64,000 nt of DNA. Origin: Roseateles aquatilis. GTDB lineage: Bacteria; Pseudomonadota; Gammaproteobacteria; Burkholderiales; Burkholderiaceae_C. The stretch's first letter is position 1, and each line of letters opens with the position of its first letter. Below are positions 17,663 to 25,982 of the stretch, one piece after another. The DNA is taken from contig NZ_NIOF01000001.1 in assembly GCF_002205645.1 (NCBI RefSeq), positions 682,001 to 746,000 of the forward strand, written 5' to 3'. The position numbers and the translations under genes were made by a program. The notes under the pieces were generated by a model. It was given only the letters and a program-made list of their open reading frames with translations, made no database searches and was not told the origin of the DNA.

Positions 17663-18109
17663 CTACGGGGGGTCGCGGTACTCGGTGTTCGACTGGACGC
17701 CGGGCGGCACGTGATCACGGACCTCCAGGATCACCGGCTCGCGCCCTCGCACCTCGCCGTGATGGAAGTCGTTGATCGATTCGACGATGGTCTCGCCGGC
17801 CTTGAAGTCGCGGTGGATGCCGGTGCTGGTCTGCACCACGCGGATCTCGCCCTGCAGCACCTTGCCGATGCGCGGATGGGGATGCTTGTGGACCGGCAAC
17901 ACCTGTCCGGGCTGCAGCGTGAGCTGGAAGCTGATCACCTGGCCGGGATTGGGGAAGGTCAGCGGCTGCCGCGTCCAGGTCTGGTCGAAGCGCTCGACGT
18001 TCATTGGGGTGGGATGCGCCGGCGCGGCCTCCGCGCGGCTGGCGACGGGGCAGCAGACCACGTGCGCCGGCGCCGCCGGGTGCTGGGCAGGGGGCTGGAT
18101 ATCGAACAT
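17663..18109 (-). CDS. Cupin-domain protein
   Basis: The 148-residue protein has a single cupin barrel from about residue 50. Motif 1 is PGQVLPVHKHPHPRIGKVLQGE with the metal-binding His-x-His and Glu, and motif 2 is DFHHGEVRG. Small stand-alone cupins serve as dioxygenases, isomerases or sensors, and nothing here chooses among them. ATG 18109 has GGAG 6 bases upstream; a second ATG at 18004 lacks a ribosome site. The first 35 residues are Ala/Pro-rich. It follows the HDAC-family gene by 35 bp and is probably co-transcribed. Confidence 0.85.
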   Translation of the reverse strand: MFDIQPPAQHPAAPAHVVCCPVASRAEAAPAHPTPMNVERFDQTWTRQPLTFPNPGQVISFQLTLQPGQVLPVHKHPHPRIGKVLQGEIRVVQTSTGIHRDFKAGETIVESINDFHHGEVRGREPVILEVRDHVPPGVQSNTEYRDPP

Positions 18110-18144
18110 GACGGCTCCAGAATGGAAACGTCGTCAGTGGCGGC

Positions 18145-19092
18145 TCAGACTGTTCGAGCAGCCTGCCATCGCGCCCAGGTGTCCGCCGCCGCGTCGAGCG
18201 TCCGGCGCTGCACCTCGACGGTCACGCCCAGGTCCTCGCCGTAACCGCCCGCCATGCTGAGCGCCACCGGGATGCGACGCTCGAACAGAGCATCCAGCAC
18301 GATCCGGTCGCGGCGCAGCAGTCCGTTCGCGCTGAGCTTGAGCCGGCCGAGCCGGTCGCCCTCGTGCGGATCGGCGCCTGCCAGGTAGAACGCGAGCCCC
18401 GGCGGCCGATCCGCGACGCGCCGCCAGACCTCGGCCAGCGCGGTCTCCAGGGCCTCGATATAGACCTCGTCGCCACAGCCGTCGGGCAATCCGACGTCGA
18501 GGTCGCTGGCCTCCTTGCGAAACGGGAAGTTCTTCTCGCCGTGGATCGACAGCGTGAAGACGCTGTCGTCGTCCTGAAAAATACGGGCCGTGCCGTTGCC
18601 CTGATGCACATCCAGGTCGACGACCAGCACTCGCAGCCCGGGCCGGTCGGGATGCTCGCGGTGCCACCGCGCCTGCATCAGCCGGGCCGCGACCGCCACG
18701 TCGTTGAAGACGCAGAAGCCGCTGCCCTTGTCCGCGTAGGCATGGTGCGTCCCGCCCGCGAGGCTGGCGGCGACGCCCTCTTCCAGGGCCGCGCCCGCGG
18801 CGGCGATCGTCGCGCCGACCGAGCACAACGAGCGTCGCGGCAGCCCGGGCGCCCAGGGGAAGCCGATCTCCCGCTGCGCGGCGGCGCTCAGCGTGCCGTG
18901 CAGGACGGCGTCGATGTAGTCGGGCGTGTGGACCAGCGCCAGCTCCGCCGCCGTCGCCGCATCGGCCACGCGCAGGCGCATCCGGCCGGGATCGCGCTCC
19001 ACGCGCTCGCGCAGCATCTGGTACTTGGATTGCGGGAATCGATGCCCGGGCGGCAGCGCCAGGGTCAGATGGTCGTAATGGAACGCGAGCAT
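18145..19092 (-). CDS. Histone deacetylase superfamily (acetoin utilisation/AcuC-type) hydrolase
   Basis: The 315-residue protein is a bacterial class of the zinc deacetylase family, acting on acetyl-lysine or acetyl-polyamines. Visible motifs are GGTHHA with the catalytic His pair, FCVFNDVA, DLDVHQGNGT with the zinc-binding Asp and His, SIHGEKNFPF, LAGADPHEGDRLG with the second zinc-binding Asp, and MAGGYG. All active-site residues are present, so it should be active. ATG 19092 (MLAFHYDH) fits the family start; 13 upstream in-frame residues are basic and unlikely. It is divergent from the phasin gene. Confidence 0.93.
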   Translation of the reverse strand: MLAFHYDHLTLALPPGHRFPQSKYQMLRERVERDPGRMRLRVADAATAAELALVHTPDYIDAVLHGTLSAAAQREIGFPWAPGLPRRSLCSVGATIAAAGAALEEGVAASLAGGTHHAYADKGSGFCVFNDVAVAARLMQARWHREHPDRPGLRVLVVDLDVHQGNGTARIFQDDDSVFTLSIHGEKNFPFRKEASDLDVGLPDGCGDEVYIEALETALAEVWRRVADRPPGLAFYLAGADPHEGDRLGRLKLSANGLLRRDRIVLDALFERRIPVALSMAGGYGEDLGVTVEVQRRTLDAAADTWARWQAARTV

Positions 19093-19200
19093 GCCCGCGA
19101 CCTTACCGTGCGCGCCCCGCCGCCGGGGCAAGCGCCGGAAATGTCGCCCGCAACGGCCCGGGAAGACGCCCGGGGCCCCATCGGCAGGGGGATGCCGTCA

Positions 19201-19275
19201 TTTTGCTGCAATGCAGCAAAAAGGGCTTGCAATCCCTTTGGGCGGTCCTATACTTGGCTCCATGCTGCACTGCAA
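19201..19275 (+). promoter_or_regulatory. PhaR-type operators flanking the phasin promoter
   Basis: At 19201-19221 a perfect 9 bp inverted repeat (TTTTGCTGC, AAT, GCAGCAAAA) contains CTGC-N3-GCAG, the site described for the polyhydroxyalkanoate repressor PhaR of Paracoccus. A second near copy, CTGC-ACT-GCAA, is at 19265-19275. One lies just upstream of the -35 box and one near the expected transcription start. Repression in the absence of polymer granules is the likely effect. Confidence 0.7.
19227..19254 (+). promoter_or_regulatory. Sigma-70 promoter of the phasin gene
   Basis: TTGCAA at 19227-19232 and TATACT at 19249-19254 are separated by 16 bp, close to consensus for the housekeeping sigma factor. 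Transcription should start near 19261, leaving an 80-base leader before the ATG. Confidence 0.65.
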
Positions 19276-19343
19276 CATAGCTTGCGGCCCCGGTCCTCAG
19301 CCTGCCGTTTCCCTGGCTGACCTCAATTTCAAGGAGATTTCGC

Positions 19344-19898
19344 ATGCTGACTGCTGAACAACTGATCGCCGCCCAAAAGAGCCAACTGGACGCCCTGTTC
19401 GGGCTGACCAGCAAGGCCTTCGAAGGCGTCGAGAAGCTGGTGGAACTGAACCTGCAAGTGGCTCGCACCGCCCTGGGCGAAGCCGCCGAGACCGCCCAAT
19501 CCGCCCTGTCGGTCAAGGACGCGCAAGAGCTGCTGGCCCTGCAGGCCTCGCTGCTGCAACCGTCCGCCGAGAAGGCCGTGGCCTACAGCCGCCACCTCTA
19601 CGACATCGCGTCGTCCACCTCTTCCGAATTCGCCAAGCTGGCCGAGGCGCAAGTCGCCGACGCGCAAGTGAAGCTGGGCTCGGTGGTCGACAACGTGACC
19701 AAGAACGCGCCTGCTGGCACGGAAAATGCTGTTGCTTTGGTCAAGTCGGCGGTTGCCGCGGCCAACAACGCCTACGAAAGCATGCACAAGGCCGCCAAGC
19801 AAGCCTCCGAGATCGCGGAATCCAACTTCAACGCCGTGACCAGCACGGCGGTGAAGGCGACCCAGACCGCCTCCCGCGCCGCCAAGCGCGCCGCCTGA
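19344..19898 (+). CDS. phaP: Phasin, polyhydroxyalkanoate granule surface protein
   Basis: The 184-residue phasin coats polyhydroxybutyrate granules and controls their size and number. The N-terminus ([20 protein letters not shown], then [20 protein letters not shown]) closely resembles the Cupriavidus PhaP1 start, and the rest is an amphipathic Ala-rich helical protein ending in a basic AAKRAA tail. The ATG has a strong AAGGAGA ribosome site 6 bases upstream, fitting a very highly expressed protein. A promoter and two PhaR-type operators precede it and a strong terminator follows, so it is a single-gene unit. The synthase and regulator genes are outside the window. Confidence 0.96.
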   Translation: MLTAEQLIAAQKSQLDALFGLTSKAFEGVEKLVELNLQVARTALGEAAETAQSALSVKDAQELLALQASLLQPSAEKAVAYSRHLYDIASSTSSEFAKLAEAQVADAQVKLGSVVDNVTKNAPAGTENAVALVKSAVAAANNAYESMHKAAKQASEIAESNFNAVTSTAVKATQTASRAAKRAA

Positions 19899-19967
19899 GG
19901 TTGTCGGTTGCCATTGACCGGTTGTCTCCTCGGTACCCAAGGAAGTTAGGCTTCCCAAGTGCCCTTC

Positions 19968-19997
19968 AAGCCCAGCTTCATGCTGGGCTTTTTTTTG
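19968..19997 (+). terminator. Strong terminator after phaP
   Basis: AAGCCCAGC and GCTGGGCTT form a 9 bp stem around TTCAT, followed by a run of eight or more T. It lies 70 bp past the phaP stop. The remaining bases up to 20196 show no gene. Confidence 0.9.
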
Positions 19998-20196
19998 CCT
20001 GCGCGGACGAGTGAGCCCTGGATGTCGAGGGCCGGTCGCTTGACGCCTCGAGCTGGGCGCGTCTCGTCTGAGCGGCGGCGACGATGATCACGGCCTCGTT
20101 GGATAAGGGTCGATGCCCCGCCTGGTGGCGCCGGCACCACCCCGGTGCTCCAGCAATCGCCCGGGTGCCCGGCCCTCGTGCGAAAGCGCTTTCGCG

Positions 20197-20907
20197 TCAG
20201 CCGGTGGCGCGCCCGGATGGCGCCACGGAGAGCGTCGCGCCGGCCGCGTATTGATCCGTCACGTCGCGCAGCGCGCCCTGCACCGTGAGCTCGCGCAGCA
20301 GCTCCCGATCCAGCAGCGGATAGCGCGGCAGGCCGATCACCATCATCAGATACCCCATCTGCCGCACCGATAGCAGGTCGCACAGCAGCCGGATGCGCTG
20401 CTCGTCGGGCTCGACGCCCTCCGGCGCGCAGGCGGCCAGCCGTTCGCGGACCAAGCCGATCAAGCGGTAGTAGACGGGCTGCTGCGCCTGACCGATCTCG
20501 TCCAGCGAGCCGCTCTGCGTCAGCGACATGTAGATCATCCGGAACTGCTCCGGATGGCGCTCCCAGAAATCCAGGAAGCAGCGCACATGCGCCTCCAGCA
20601 CCTTGCGCGCGCCGCGCTGGCCCTTGGACGCGTCCAGCAGTTCGTCCGTCAGGGCCTCGAAGATCTCGATCCACAGCCCGTCCAGCAGCGCTTTCTTGCT
20701 CTCGAAGTAGCTGTAGATGGCCATCGTCGAGATGCCCAGCTCCTGCGCCAGCCGGCGCATGCTGAGCGCTTCCACGCCTTCCTCGCGATAGATCTTGCGG
20801 GCGCGCTCCAGCATCTCGCGCTTCAAGGCGGCCATCTCCGCGGGGCCGCGTCGCAGCCTCGGCGCCCCGCGCCCGCCGTCAGGATCGGTGTCTCGCACTT
20901 GATTCAT
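20197..20907 (-). CDS. TetR/AcrR family transcriptional regulator
   Basis: The 236-residue regulator has an N-terminal TetR helix-turn-helix at about residues 35-80: REMLERARKIYREEGVEALS, then MRRLAQELGISTMAIYSYFESKKALL. The C-terminal ligand and dimer domain (FLDFWERHPEQFRMIYMSLT onwards) resembles the WHG-type domain of this family. The ligand and targets are unknown. It is divergent from the chemoreceptor. The spacer holds two direct GTTATC copies (20919-20924 and 20935-20940) just outside its start that could be part of its own promoter or operator. Confidence 0.9.
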   Translation of the reverse strand: MNQVRDTDPDGGRGAPRLRRGPAEMAALKREMLERARKIYREEGVEALSMRRLAQELGISTMAIYSYFESKKALLDGLWIEIFEALTDELLDASKGQRGARKVLEAHVRCFLDFWERHPEQFRMIYMSLTQSGSLDEIGQAQQPVYYRLIGLVRERLAACAPEGVEPDEQRIRLLCDLLSVRQMGYLMMVIGLPRYPLLDRELLRELTVQGALRDVTDQYAAGATLSVAPSGRATG

Positions 20908-21132
20908 GGATGTAAGAAGTTATCGTTTGTGTACGTTATCTCATACTGGAGATCACGTTAAATCCTCACGAACCCTCAGCGCGGTTGCCTATCGAACGCC
21001 ATGTACGCGTACGACAATTTCAGCAAACGGCATGCCTGCGCCTCCCCACCCGCGTCTCCACACGACCTTTCGACGTCTGGACGCATGTCGACTCCGACCC
21101 CGCCCGGGGTCTTTCAACTCCGAGAGTCCGTC

Positions 21133-22671
21133 ATGTTCGACCGTCTGTCCGTCGGCGCCAAGCTTGCCTTGGCCTTTTGTTCCGTGTTGCTGATCACCGC
21201 GCTGCTGGGCGTCATGGCCATCTACCAGTTGGGCCGCGTCAACGACACCGCCTCCGACATGGCGGACAACTGGTTGCCGTCCGCCCGCGCGGCGCAGGCG
21301 ATCAACCAGGACATCACCCGCTTCCGCACCCGCGAGTACCGCATGCTGCTGTCCGAAGGCAGCGAGCGCGCGACCGACGCCGGCAAGATCGACCAATCGC
21401 GCCAAGGCGTGGAGCAACGCCTGAACGCCTACGAGAAGCTGGTCAGTTCCCCCGGTGAAGCGGAAAAGCTCAAGCATGTGCGCTCCCTGTGGGCCGACTA
21501 CCTGGCGCACAGCGCCCGCATGGTCGACGCTGCGCGCAAGGACGACGACGCCACCGCCAAGCGCCTGCTGGCGATCGACGGCCTGCCCAAGTACGAGGCG
21601 CTGGGCAAGGCGGTGGACGATCTGGTCGAGCTCAACACCGCCGGCGCCAACGCCGCCAACGATCTGGGCGACGCGATCTACGCGAGCAGCCGCTGGCTGG
21701 TGATCGGCATGACGCTGCTGGCGGTGACCCTGGGCGCGGCGCTGGCCTTCATCATCAGCCGCAAGATCACCGGGCCGCTGGTCGAGTCCGTGGCCATCGC
21801 CGAGGCGGTGGCCGCCGGCGACCTCACCCGCACGCTGCGGGTCCAGGGCCGCGACGAGGTAGCCCAACTGCAGACCGCGCTGATGCGCATGGTCACGCAA
21901 CTGCAATCGGTGGTGACGCAGGTGCGCGACGGCGTGGAGTCGGTGTCCAGCGCCGCGTCGCAGATCGCCGTCGGCAACCAGGACCTGTCGGCCCGCACCG
22001 AGCAGACGGCGTCGAACCTGGAAGAGACCGCCTCCAGCATGGAGCAGTTGACCGGTGCCGTCGGCCAGTCCGCCGACACCGCGCGCCAGGCCAACCAGCT
22101 GGCCGGCAGCGCCGCCGACGCGGCCCAGCGCGGCGGCAAGGTGGTCGGCCAGGTGGTGTCGCGGATGCGCGAGATCAGCGACTCCTCGACCCGCATCGCC
22201 GACATCATCGGCACCATCGACGGCATCGCCTTCCAGACCAACATCCTGGCGCTGAACGCGGCGGTCGAGGCGGCGCGCGCCGGCGAGCAGGGCCGCGGCT
22301 TCGCGGTCGTGGCCAGCGAGGTGCGCTCGCTGGCGCAGCGCAGCGCCGAGGCGGCCAAGGAGATCAAGACGCTGATCAACCGCTCGGTGGAAACGGTCGA
22401 GGCGGGCTCCTCGGACGTGGCCGAGGCAGGCCAGGCGATGGAAGAGATCGTCAGCGGCGTGCGCCGCGTCACCGACCTGATGGGCGAGATCGCCGCCGCC
22501 GCCACCGAGCAGCGCGACGGCATCTCGCAGGTCAACCAGGCCGTCGCCAACCTGGACCAGATGACGCAGCAGAACGCCGCGCTGGTCGAGGAATCCACCG
22601 CCGCCTCCAGCTCGCTGCGCGAGCAGGCCCAGCGGCTGGCCGAGGTGGTCTCGGTCTTCAAGGTGTCCTGA
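21133..22671 (+). CDS. Methyl-accepting chemotaxis protein
   Basis: The 512-residue receptor has a first membrane helix (about 10-32), a periplasmic four-helix-bundle sensor domain (about 35-185), a second membrane helix ([20 protein letters not shown]), a HAMP linker and a cytoplasmic signalling domain. The conserved hairpin tip, [20 protein letters not shown] followed by [17 protein letters not shown], is intact, so it should couple to CheW/CheA. The C-terminus lacks the NWETF-type pentapeptide. ATG 21133 begins the usual receptor start ([15 protein letters not shown]); the frame is open to 21001 but that extension has no membrane segment. No other chemotaxis gene is nearby. Confidence 0.94.
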   Translation: MFDRLSVGAKLALAFCSVLLITALLGVMAIYQLGRVNDTASDMADNWLPSARAAQAINQDITRFRTREYRMLLSEGSERATDAGKIDQSRQGVEQRLNAYEKLVSSPGEAEKLKHVRSLWADYLAHSARMVDAARKDDDATAKRLLAIDGLPKYEALGKAVDDLVELNTAGANAANDLGDAIYASSRWLVIGMTLLAVTLGAALAFIISRKITGPLVESVAIAEAVAAGDLTRTLRVQGRDEVAQLQTALMRMVTQLQSVVTQVRDGVESVSSAASQIAVGNQDLSARTEQTASNLEETASSMEQLTGAVGQSADTARQANQLAGSAADAAQRGGKVVGQVVSRMREISDSSTRIADIIGTIDGIAFQTNILALNAAVEAARAGEQGRGFAVVASEVRSLAQRSAEAAKEIKTLINRSVETVEAGSSDVAEAGQAMEEIVSGVRRVTDLMGEIAAAATEQRDGISQVNQAVANLDQMTQQNAALVEESTAASSSLREQAQRLAEVVSVFKVS

Positions 22672-22765
22672 GCGGACCGACCGGCGTCGGGCCGCCCCCG
22701 GGGCGGGGCACCGACCGGCCGCCGCCGACAGCGCCGGCCGTCGCCCGAGGGCATACTCGCCGCCC

Positions 22766-23335
22766 ATGGCTGCCCGCACCCCGATCTTCTTCGCGACCCC
22801 CGCGGACTTCCGCGACTGGCTCGACCAGCACGCCGCCACGGCTTCCGAGCTGGTGGTGGGCTTCCACAAGCGCGCCACCGGCGCGCCCAGCATCGACTGG
22901 CCCGAGTCGGTCGACGAGGCGCTGTGCCACGGCTGGATCGACTGCGTGCGCACCCGCATCGACGACAAGACCTACAAGATCCGCTTCACGCCGCGCCGCG
23001 CGGGCTCGATCTGGAGCGCCGTCAACATCGGTCGCGTCGAGGCCCTGCTCGCGCAGGGCCGCATGAAACCCGCCGGCCTGGCCGCCTTCGAGGCCCGCCT
23101 GGAACACAAGTCGCGGGTCTACTCGTTCGAGCAGCCCAAGGAGCTCGTGGAGCTGACGCCTTCGCACGAGGTCATCTTCATGCGCCATGCCGACGCCTGG
23201 GCCTTCTTCCAGAAGCAGCCCGACGGATACCGCCGCACATCGATCTGGCACATCCTGAGCGCGAAGAAACCAGAGACGCAGTTGGCCCGGCTGGACCGGC
23301 TGATCGAGGCCAGCGCAAGGGGCGAGCGGCTCTGA
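22766..23335 (+). CDS. YdeI/OmpD-associated family protein
   Basis: The 189-residue protein has the YdeI-type pattern: IFFATPADFRDWLDQHAATA, then ELVVGFHKRATGAPSIDWPESVDEALCHGWIDC, RRAGSIWSAVNIGRVEALL and the C-terminal YRRTSIWHILSAKKPETQLARLDRLIE. Members are small cytosolic proteins linked to resistance to antimicrobial peptides or bacteriocins in some species, but the biochemical activity is unknown. It stands alone on the plus strand, 95 bp after the chemoreceptor. Confidence 0.88.
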   Translation: MAARTPIFFATPADFRDWLDQHAATASELVVGFHKRATGAPSIDWPESVDEALCHGWIDCVRTRIDDKTYKIRFTPRRAGSIWSAVNIGRVEALLAQGRMKPAGLAAFEARLEHKSRVYSFEQPKELVELTPSHEVIFMRHADAWAFFQKQPDGYRRTSIWHILSAKKPETQLARLDRLIEASARGERL

Positions 23336-23428
23336 ACCCGGCCCCACGCTGACCGGCCTTGGTTGTTGTCATGCAGGCAAAACCGTGACGGCGACTGACC
23401 GACTCCCTTGTCAGTTGGAGCCGATCCG

Positions 23429-24763
23429 ATGCCCCTCGTCCCGTCCCGTTCCCACCTCACTCGCCGGCACGTCCTGTCCGCCGCGCTAGTCCTGTCCGCG
23501 GCTGTCGGATGGATACCCATCGCCGTTGCCGCGCAAAGCGACAACACCGTCGGCCTGTTTCCGATTTCCGAAGCCCGGTCCGCAAGCGACGCCGCGGCGA
23601 GCACGTCGATCGACCACGACGCAGGCGACTTCAAGGCCGCCGAAGCTGACTCGCCGAGGTCGGAGCCCGCCGTCAACGCCTGGCGCGCCTGGGAGGGGCG
23701 GCACTTTCGACTGACCGCAGGCGGCGACATCAGCTGCTACAGCGAGGACGGCGAACACTGCAGCACCCGCACGCCGGATTCCGGCAAGGAAGCACGCACG
23801 ATCAATTGCGCCATGCCGCAGAAGGAGCTATGGCGAACGTTGCCCGGTTACCAGCGGCTCGATCACTGGTGCAACATCGCCTACGCCAACCTGTTTGCCA
23901 AGTGGGTCAGCTACGAACCGCTCGGCTACCCAGTCGTGCTGGCCACCAACCCGCGCGGCGACGTGATGTGCAAATCGCTTGACGGCACCAGTTGCCTGGC
24001 GCCGGGAGAGCACCGGTCCGACCGCTCGCGGTCGCTCAATCCCGTGGTCTGCGGTCGGCAAATGAGAGAACGCGCCAACTTCAGCGGCTATGACGACCCG
24101 AACCATTGGTGCTCATCGCCGGAGCTGCTGCTACGCGACAAGCCCCTGCTCAAGACCAGGCGATCCATCCACACCGACCGCCGTCAACTCAGCCGTGATC
24201 ACGAGATCGAGCTGAAGCGCTGGAGCGCTCAGGAAGTCCCCACCTGGATCGTCCGATTTCGGGTCCCTGAACCGTGGCACGCCGGGGTGGAGCTAATGAT
24301 CGGTGGATGGGACACCGAGTACGTTGAACCCTACCCGACTTACAGCAGACCGTCCTTGGGCTGGCATCGAACAGCTAGCCTCGGTGCAGCGGCGACGTCC
24401 GGCGTCACGGCCCACGACTTCAAGTCCCACCATTTATTCCGGCGGCAACTGCTGGACTCGAAAGGGCGAGGCGTGCTGGCGATTCGCGTCGACAAGACCG
24501 GCCGCGTGCGCTTCTTCCAGGCTCCGGGTTGGCGCGGCTTCCAGGCATTGGAGGCGTACGAACTCGATCCGTGGAACACGTGGCGGCAGCTCCAGTTCTT
24601 CCGTTGGACAGAAAGTCCGAGAACCTGGGTCACGGTCATCGCCTCGCTCCACCGAAGCGGTGGCCAGCGACGATTCGACGAATCCGATCTGCGAGACCCC
24701 CCGCTCCCGGTCATCAAGGACGTGCTGGTGACCCGGCAACGCCCAACGCCTCCCCCGTATTGA
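23429..24763 (+). CDS. Secreted protein with duplicated four-cysteine module, copy A
   Basis: I do not recognise this 444-residue family. Residues 1-35 form a signal peptide with TRRHVLSAALVLSA, possibly twin-arginine. After a disordered stretch come two copies of a four-cysteine module: Cys103, 111, 127, 148 and Cys181, 189, 208, 228. Each has CYSEDG-x2-C or CKSLDG-x2-C, then a cysteine in an INCA or VVCG context, and ends GY-x4-HWC or GYDDPNHWC. The spacing (x7, x15-18, x19-20) suggests two disulfides per module. The last 200 residues are Trp-rich and probably beta-stranded, ending VIKDVLVTRQR. ATG 23429 has GGAG 8 bases upstream. A paralogue lies at 30849-32129. Confidence 0.85.
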   Translation: MPLVPSRSHLTRRHVLSAALVLSAAVGWIPIAVAAQSDNTVGLFPISEARSASDAAASTSIDHDAGDFKAAEADSPRSEPAVNAWRAWEGRHFRLTAGGDISCYSEDGEHCSTRTPDSGKEARTINCAMPQKELWRTLPGYQRLDHWCNIAYANLFAKWVSYEPLGYPVVLATNPRGDVMCKSLDGTSCLAPGEHRSDRSRSLNPVVCGRQMRERANFSGYDDPNHWCSSPELLLRDKPLLKTRRSIHTDRRQLSRDHEIELKRWSAQEVPTWIVRFRVPEPWHAGVELMIGGWDTEYVEPYPTYSRPSLGWHRTASLGAAATSGVTAHDFKSHHLFRRQLLDSKGRGVLAIRVDKTGRVRFFQAPGWRGFQALEAYELDPWNTWRQLQFFRWTESPRTWVTVIASLHRSGGQRRFDESDLRDPPLPVIKDVLVTRQRPTPPPY

Positions 24764-24805
24764 TCGACCGGCCGATCCACGCCGGGCCCAGGTCTCGGGA
24801 AGGCA

Positions 24806-25849
24806 TCAACGCGTCTTCGCCGCGATCTTCTTCCTGATCTCGGGCAGCATCGCCGTCGCCACCTCGCGCCCCAGCGCGATGGCGCGGCGGCGCGTCGTGA
24901 AGTCGGCGCCGCTGAAGCCGTCGAGCTTGGGGCGCAGCACCACGTCGGCCCCCTGCAGCTCGTACTGGTTGATCGACTTGCCCATGATGGAGAAGGTCTG
25001 CATCAGCATGCGCATCGCGTCGCCGGGGATCTTGGGATCGGGCGGCTCGCCGATGTCGACGGCGATGACCAGCTCGGCGCCCATCTGCCGGGCGAAACGC
25101 ACCGGCACCGGCGCGACCAGACCGCCGTCCACGTACTCCCGGTTGCCGATCTTGACCGGCTGGAACACCGCCGGCACCGCGCTGGACGCGCGCACCGCCG
25201 TGCCCACGTCGCCCTGACGGAAGAGGATGGGCGAGCCGTCGCCCAGGTCCGTCGCGACGATGCCCAGCGGCAGCGGCAATTGCTCCAGGCCGCGATTGCC
25301 CGTCATCTGCCGGACGTAGCGCGCCAGCGCCTCGCCGCGGATCAGGCCGCGCATCGGGAAGGTCCAGTCGGTGATGGCCCCCTCGTCCATGGACTCCGCG
25401 ACCGTCTGCAGCTCCTTGCCGTTGCGACCGGCCGCGTAGAGCGCACCGACCAGGCTGCCGGCCGAGGTGCCGCAGACCAGGTCGACCTTGATGCCGTTCT
25501 CCTCCAGCACCTGGATCACGCCGATGTGCGCGAAGCCGCGCGCGGCGCCGCCGCCCAGCGCCAGCCCGATGCGCGGCGGCTTCGGGATGGGCTTGGGCGT
25601 CACCGGCGTCGGCAGGTCCGGCTCGGCCGTCGGGGCGGTGGCCGGCGCGGGCGCGGGCGTCATGACCGAGCACGCGCTCAGCGCGCCCAGGCTCAGCGCC
25701 GCGGCGGCGATCAGCCAGCGGCGGCGCTCGGGGGCGAACGACGGGGACGCGTCGCTCGGGGACGGCGCTCCGGACAACGCTTGGGACACGGATCGGAGCG
25801 GGGATCGGAGCGGGGATCGGAACGGGGATCGGAACGGGGATCGGGACAT
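24806..25849 (-). CDS. Patatin-like phospholipase, predicted lipoprotein
   Basis: The 347-residue protein is a RssA/YlbK-type patatin. The oxyanion loop is GLALGGGAARGFAHIGV, the nucleophile elbow CGTSAGSLVGALYAAG carries the catalytic serine, and the dyad aspartate is in YVDGGLVAPVPV. A hydrophobic segment ending LGALSAC is a lipobox, so it is likely anchored to a membrane. The region before it is odd: a long Arg-Ser-Pro repeat encoded by 12 bp tandem repeats. The frame opens with TTG at 25903; ATG 25849 is used here, but internal GTG or TTG codons past the repeat would give a more normal signal peptide, so the start is uncertain. Confidence 0.88.
   Translation of the reverse strand: MSRSPFRSPFRSPLRSPLRSVSQALSGAPSPSDASPSFAPERRRWLIAAAALSLGALSACSVMTPAPAPATAPTAEPDLPTPVTPKPIPKPPRIGLALGGGAARGFAHIGVIQVLEENGIKVDLVCGTSAGSLVGALYAAGRNGKELQTVAESMDEGAITDWTFPMRGLIRGEALARYVRQMTGNRGLEQLPLPLGIVATDLGDGSPILFRQGDVGTAVRASSAVPAVFQPVKIGNREYVDGGLVAPVPVRFARQMGAELVIAVDIGEPPDPKIPGDAMRMLMQTFSIMGKSINQYELQGADVVLRPKLDGFSGADFTTRRRAIALGREVATAMLPEIRKKIAAKTR
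25791..25846. repeat. 12 bp tandem repeat at the 5' end of the patatin gene
   Basis: Units GATCGGAGCGGG (twice), GATCGGAACGGG (twice) and a partial fifth copy run head to tail. On the minus strand they encode repeated Arg-Ser-Pro-Phe/Leu. The repeat keeps the reading frame when units are gained or lost. If translation starts downstream of it, the array is instead part of the 5' leader. Confidence 0.85.
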
Positions 25850-25982
25850 GGGCGTGGATTCTAGGGAAACGATATGGCGCGGCAGTCGCACGCCGCCCGA
25901 CAATGCGCCCGCCGCCGACCGCGACGATCGATGAGGGCGCGGCGGCGGCGGTCAGGTGATCGGGAATCAGGGAGGACGAACG

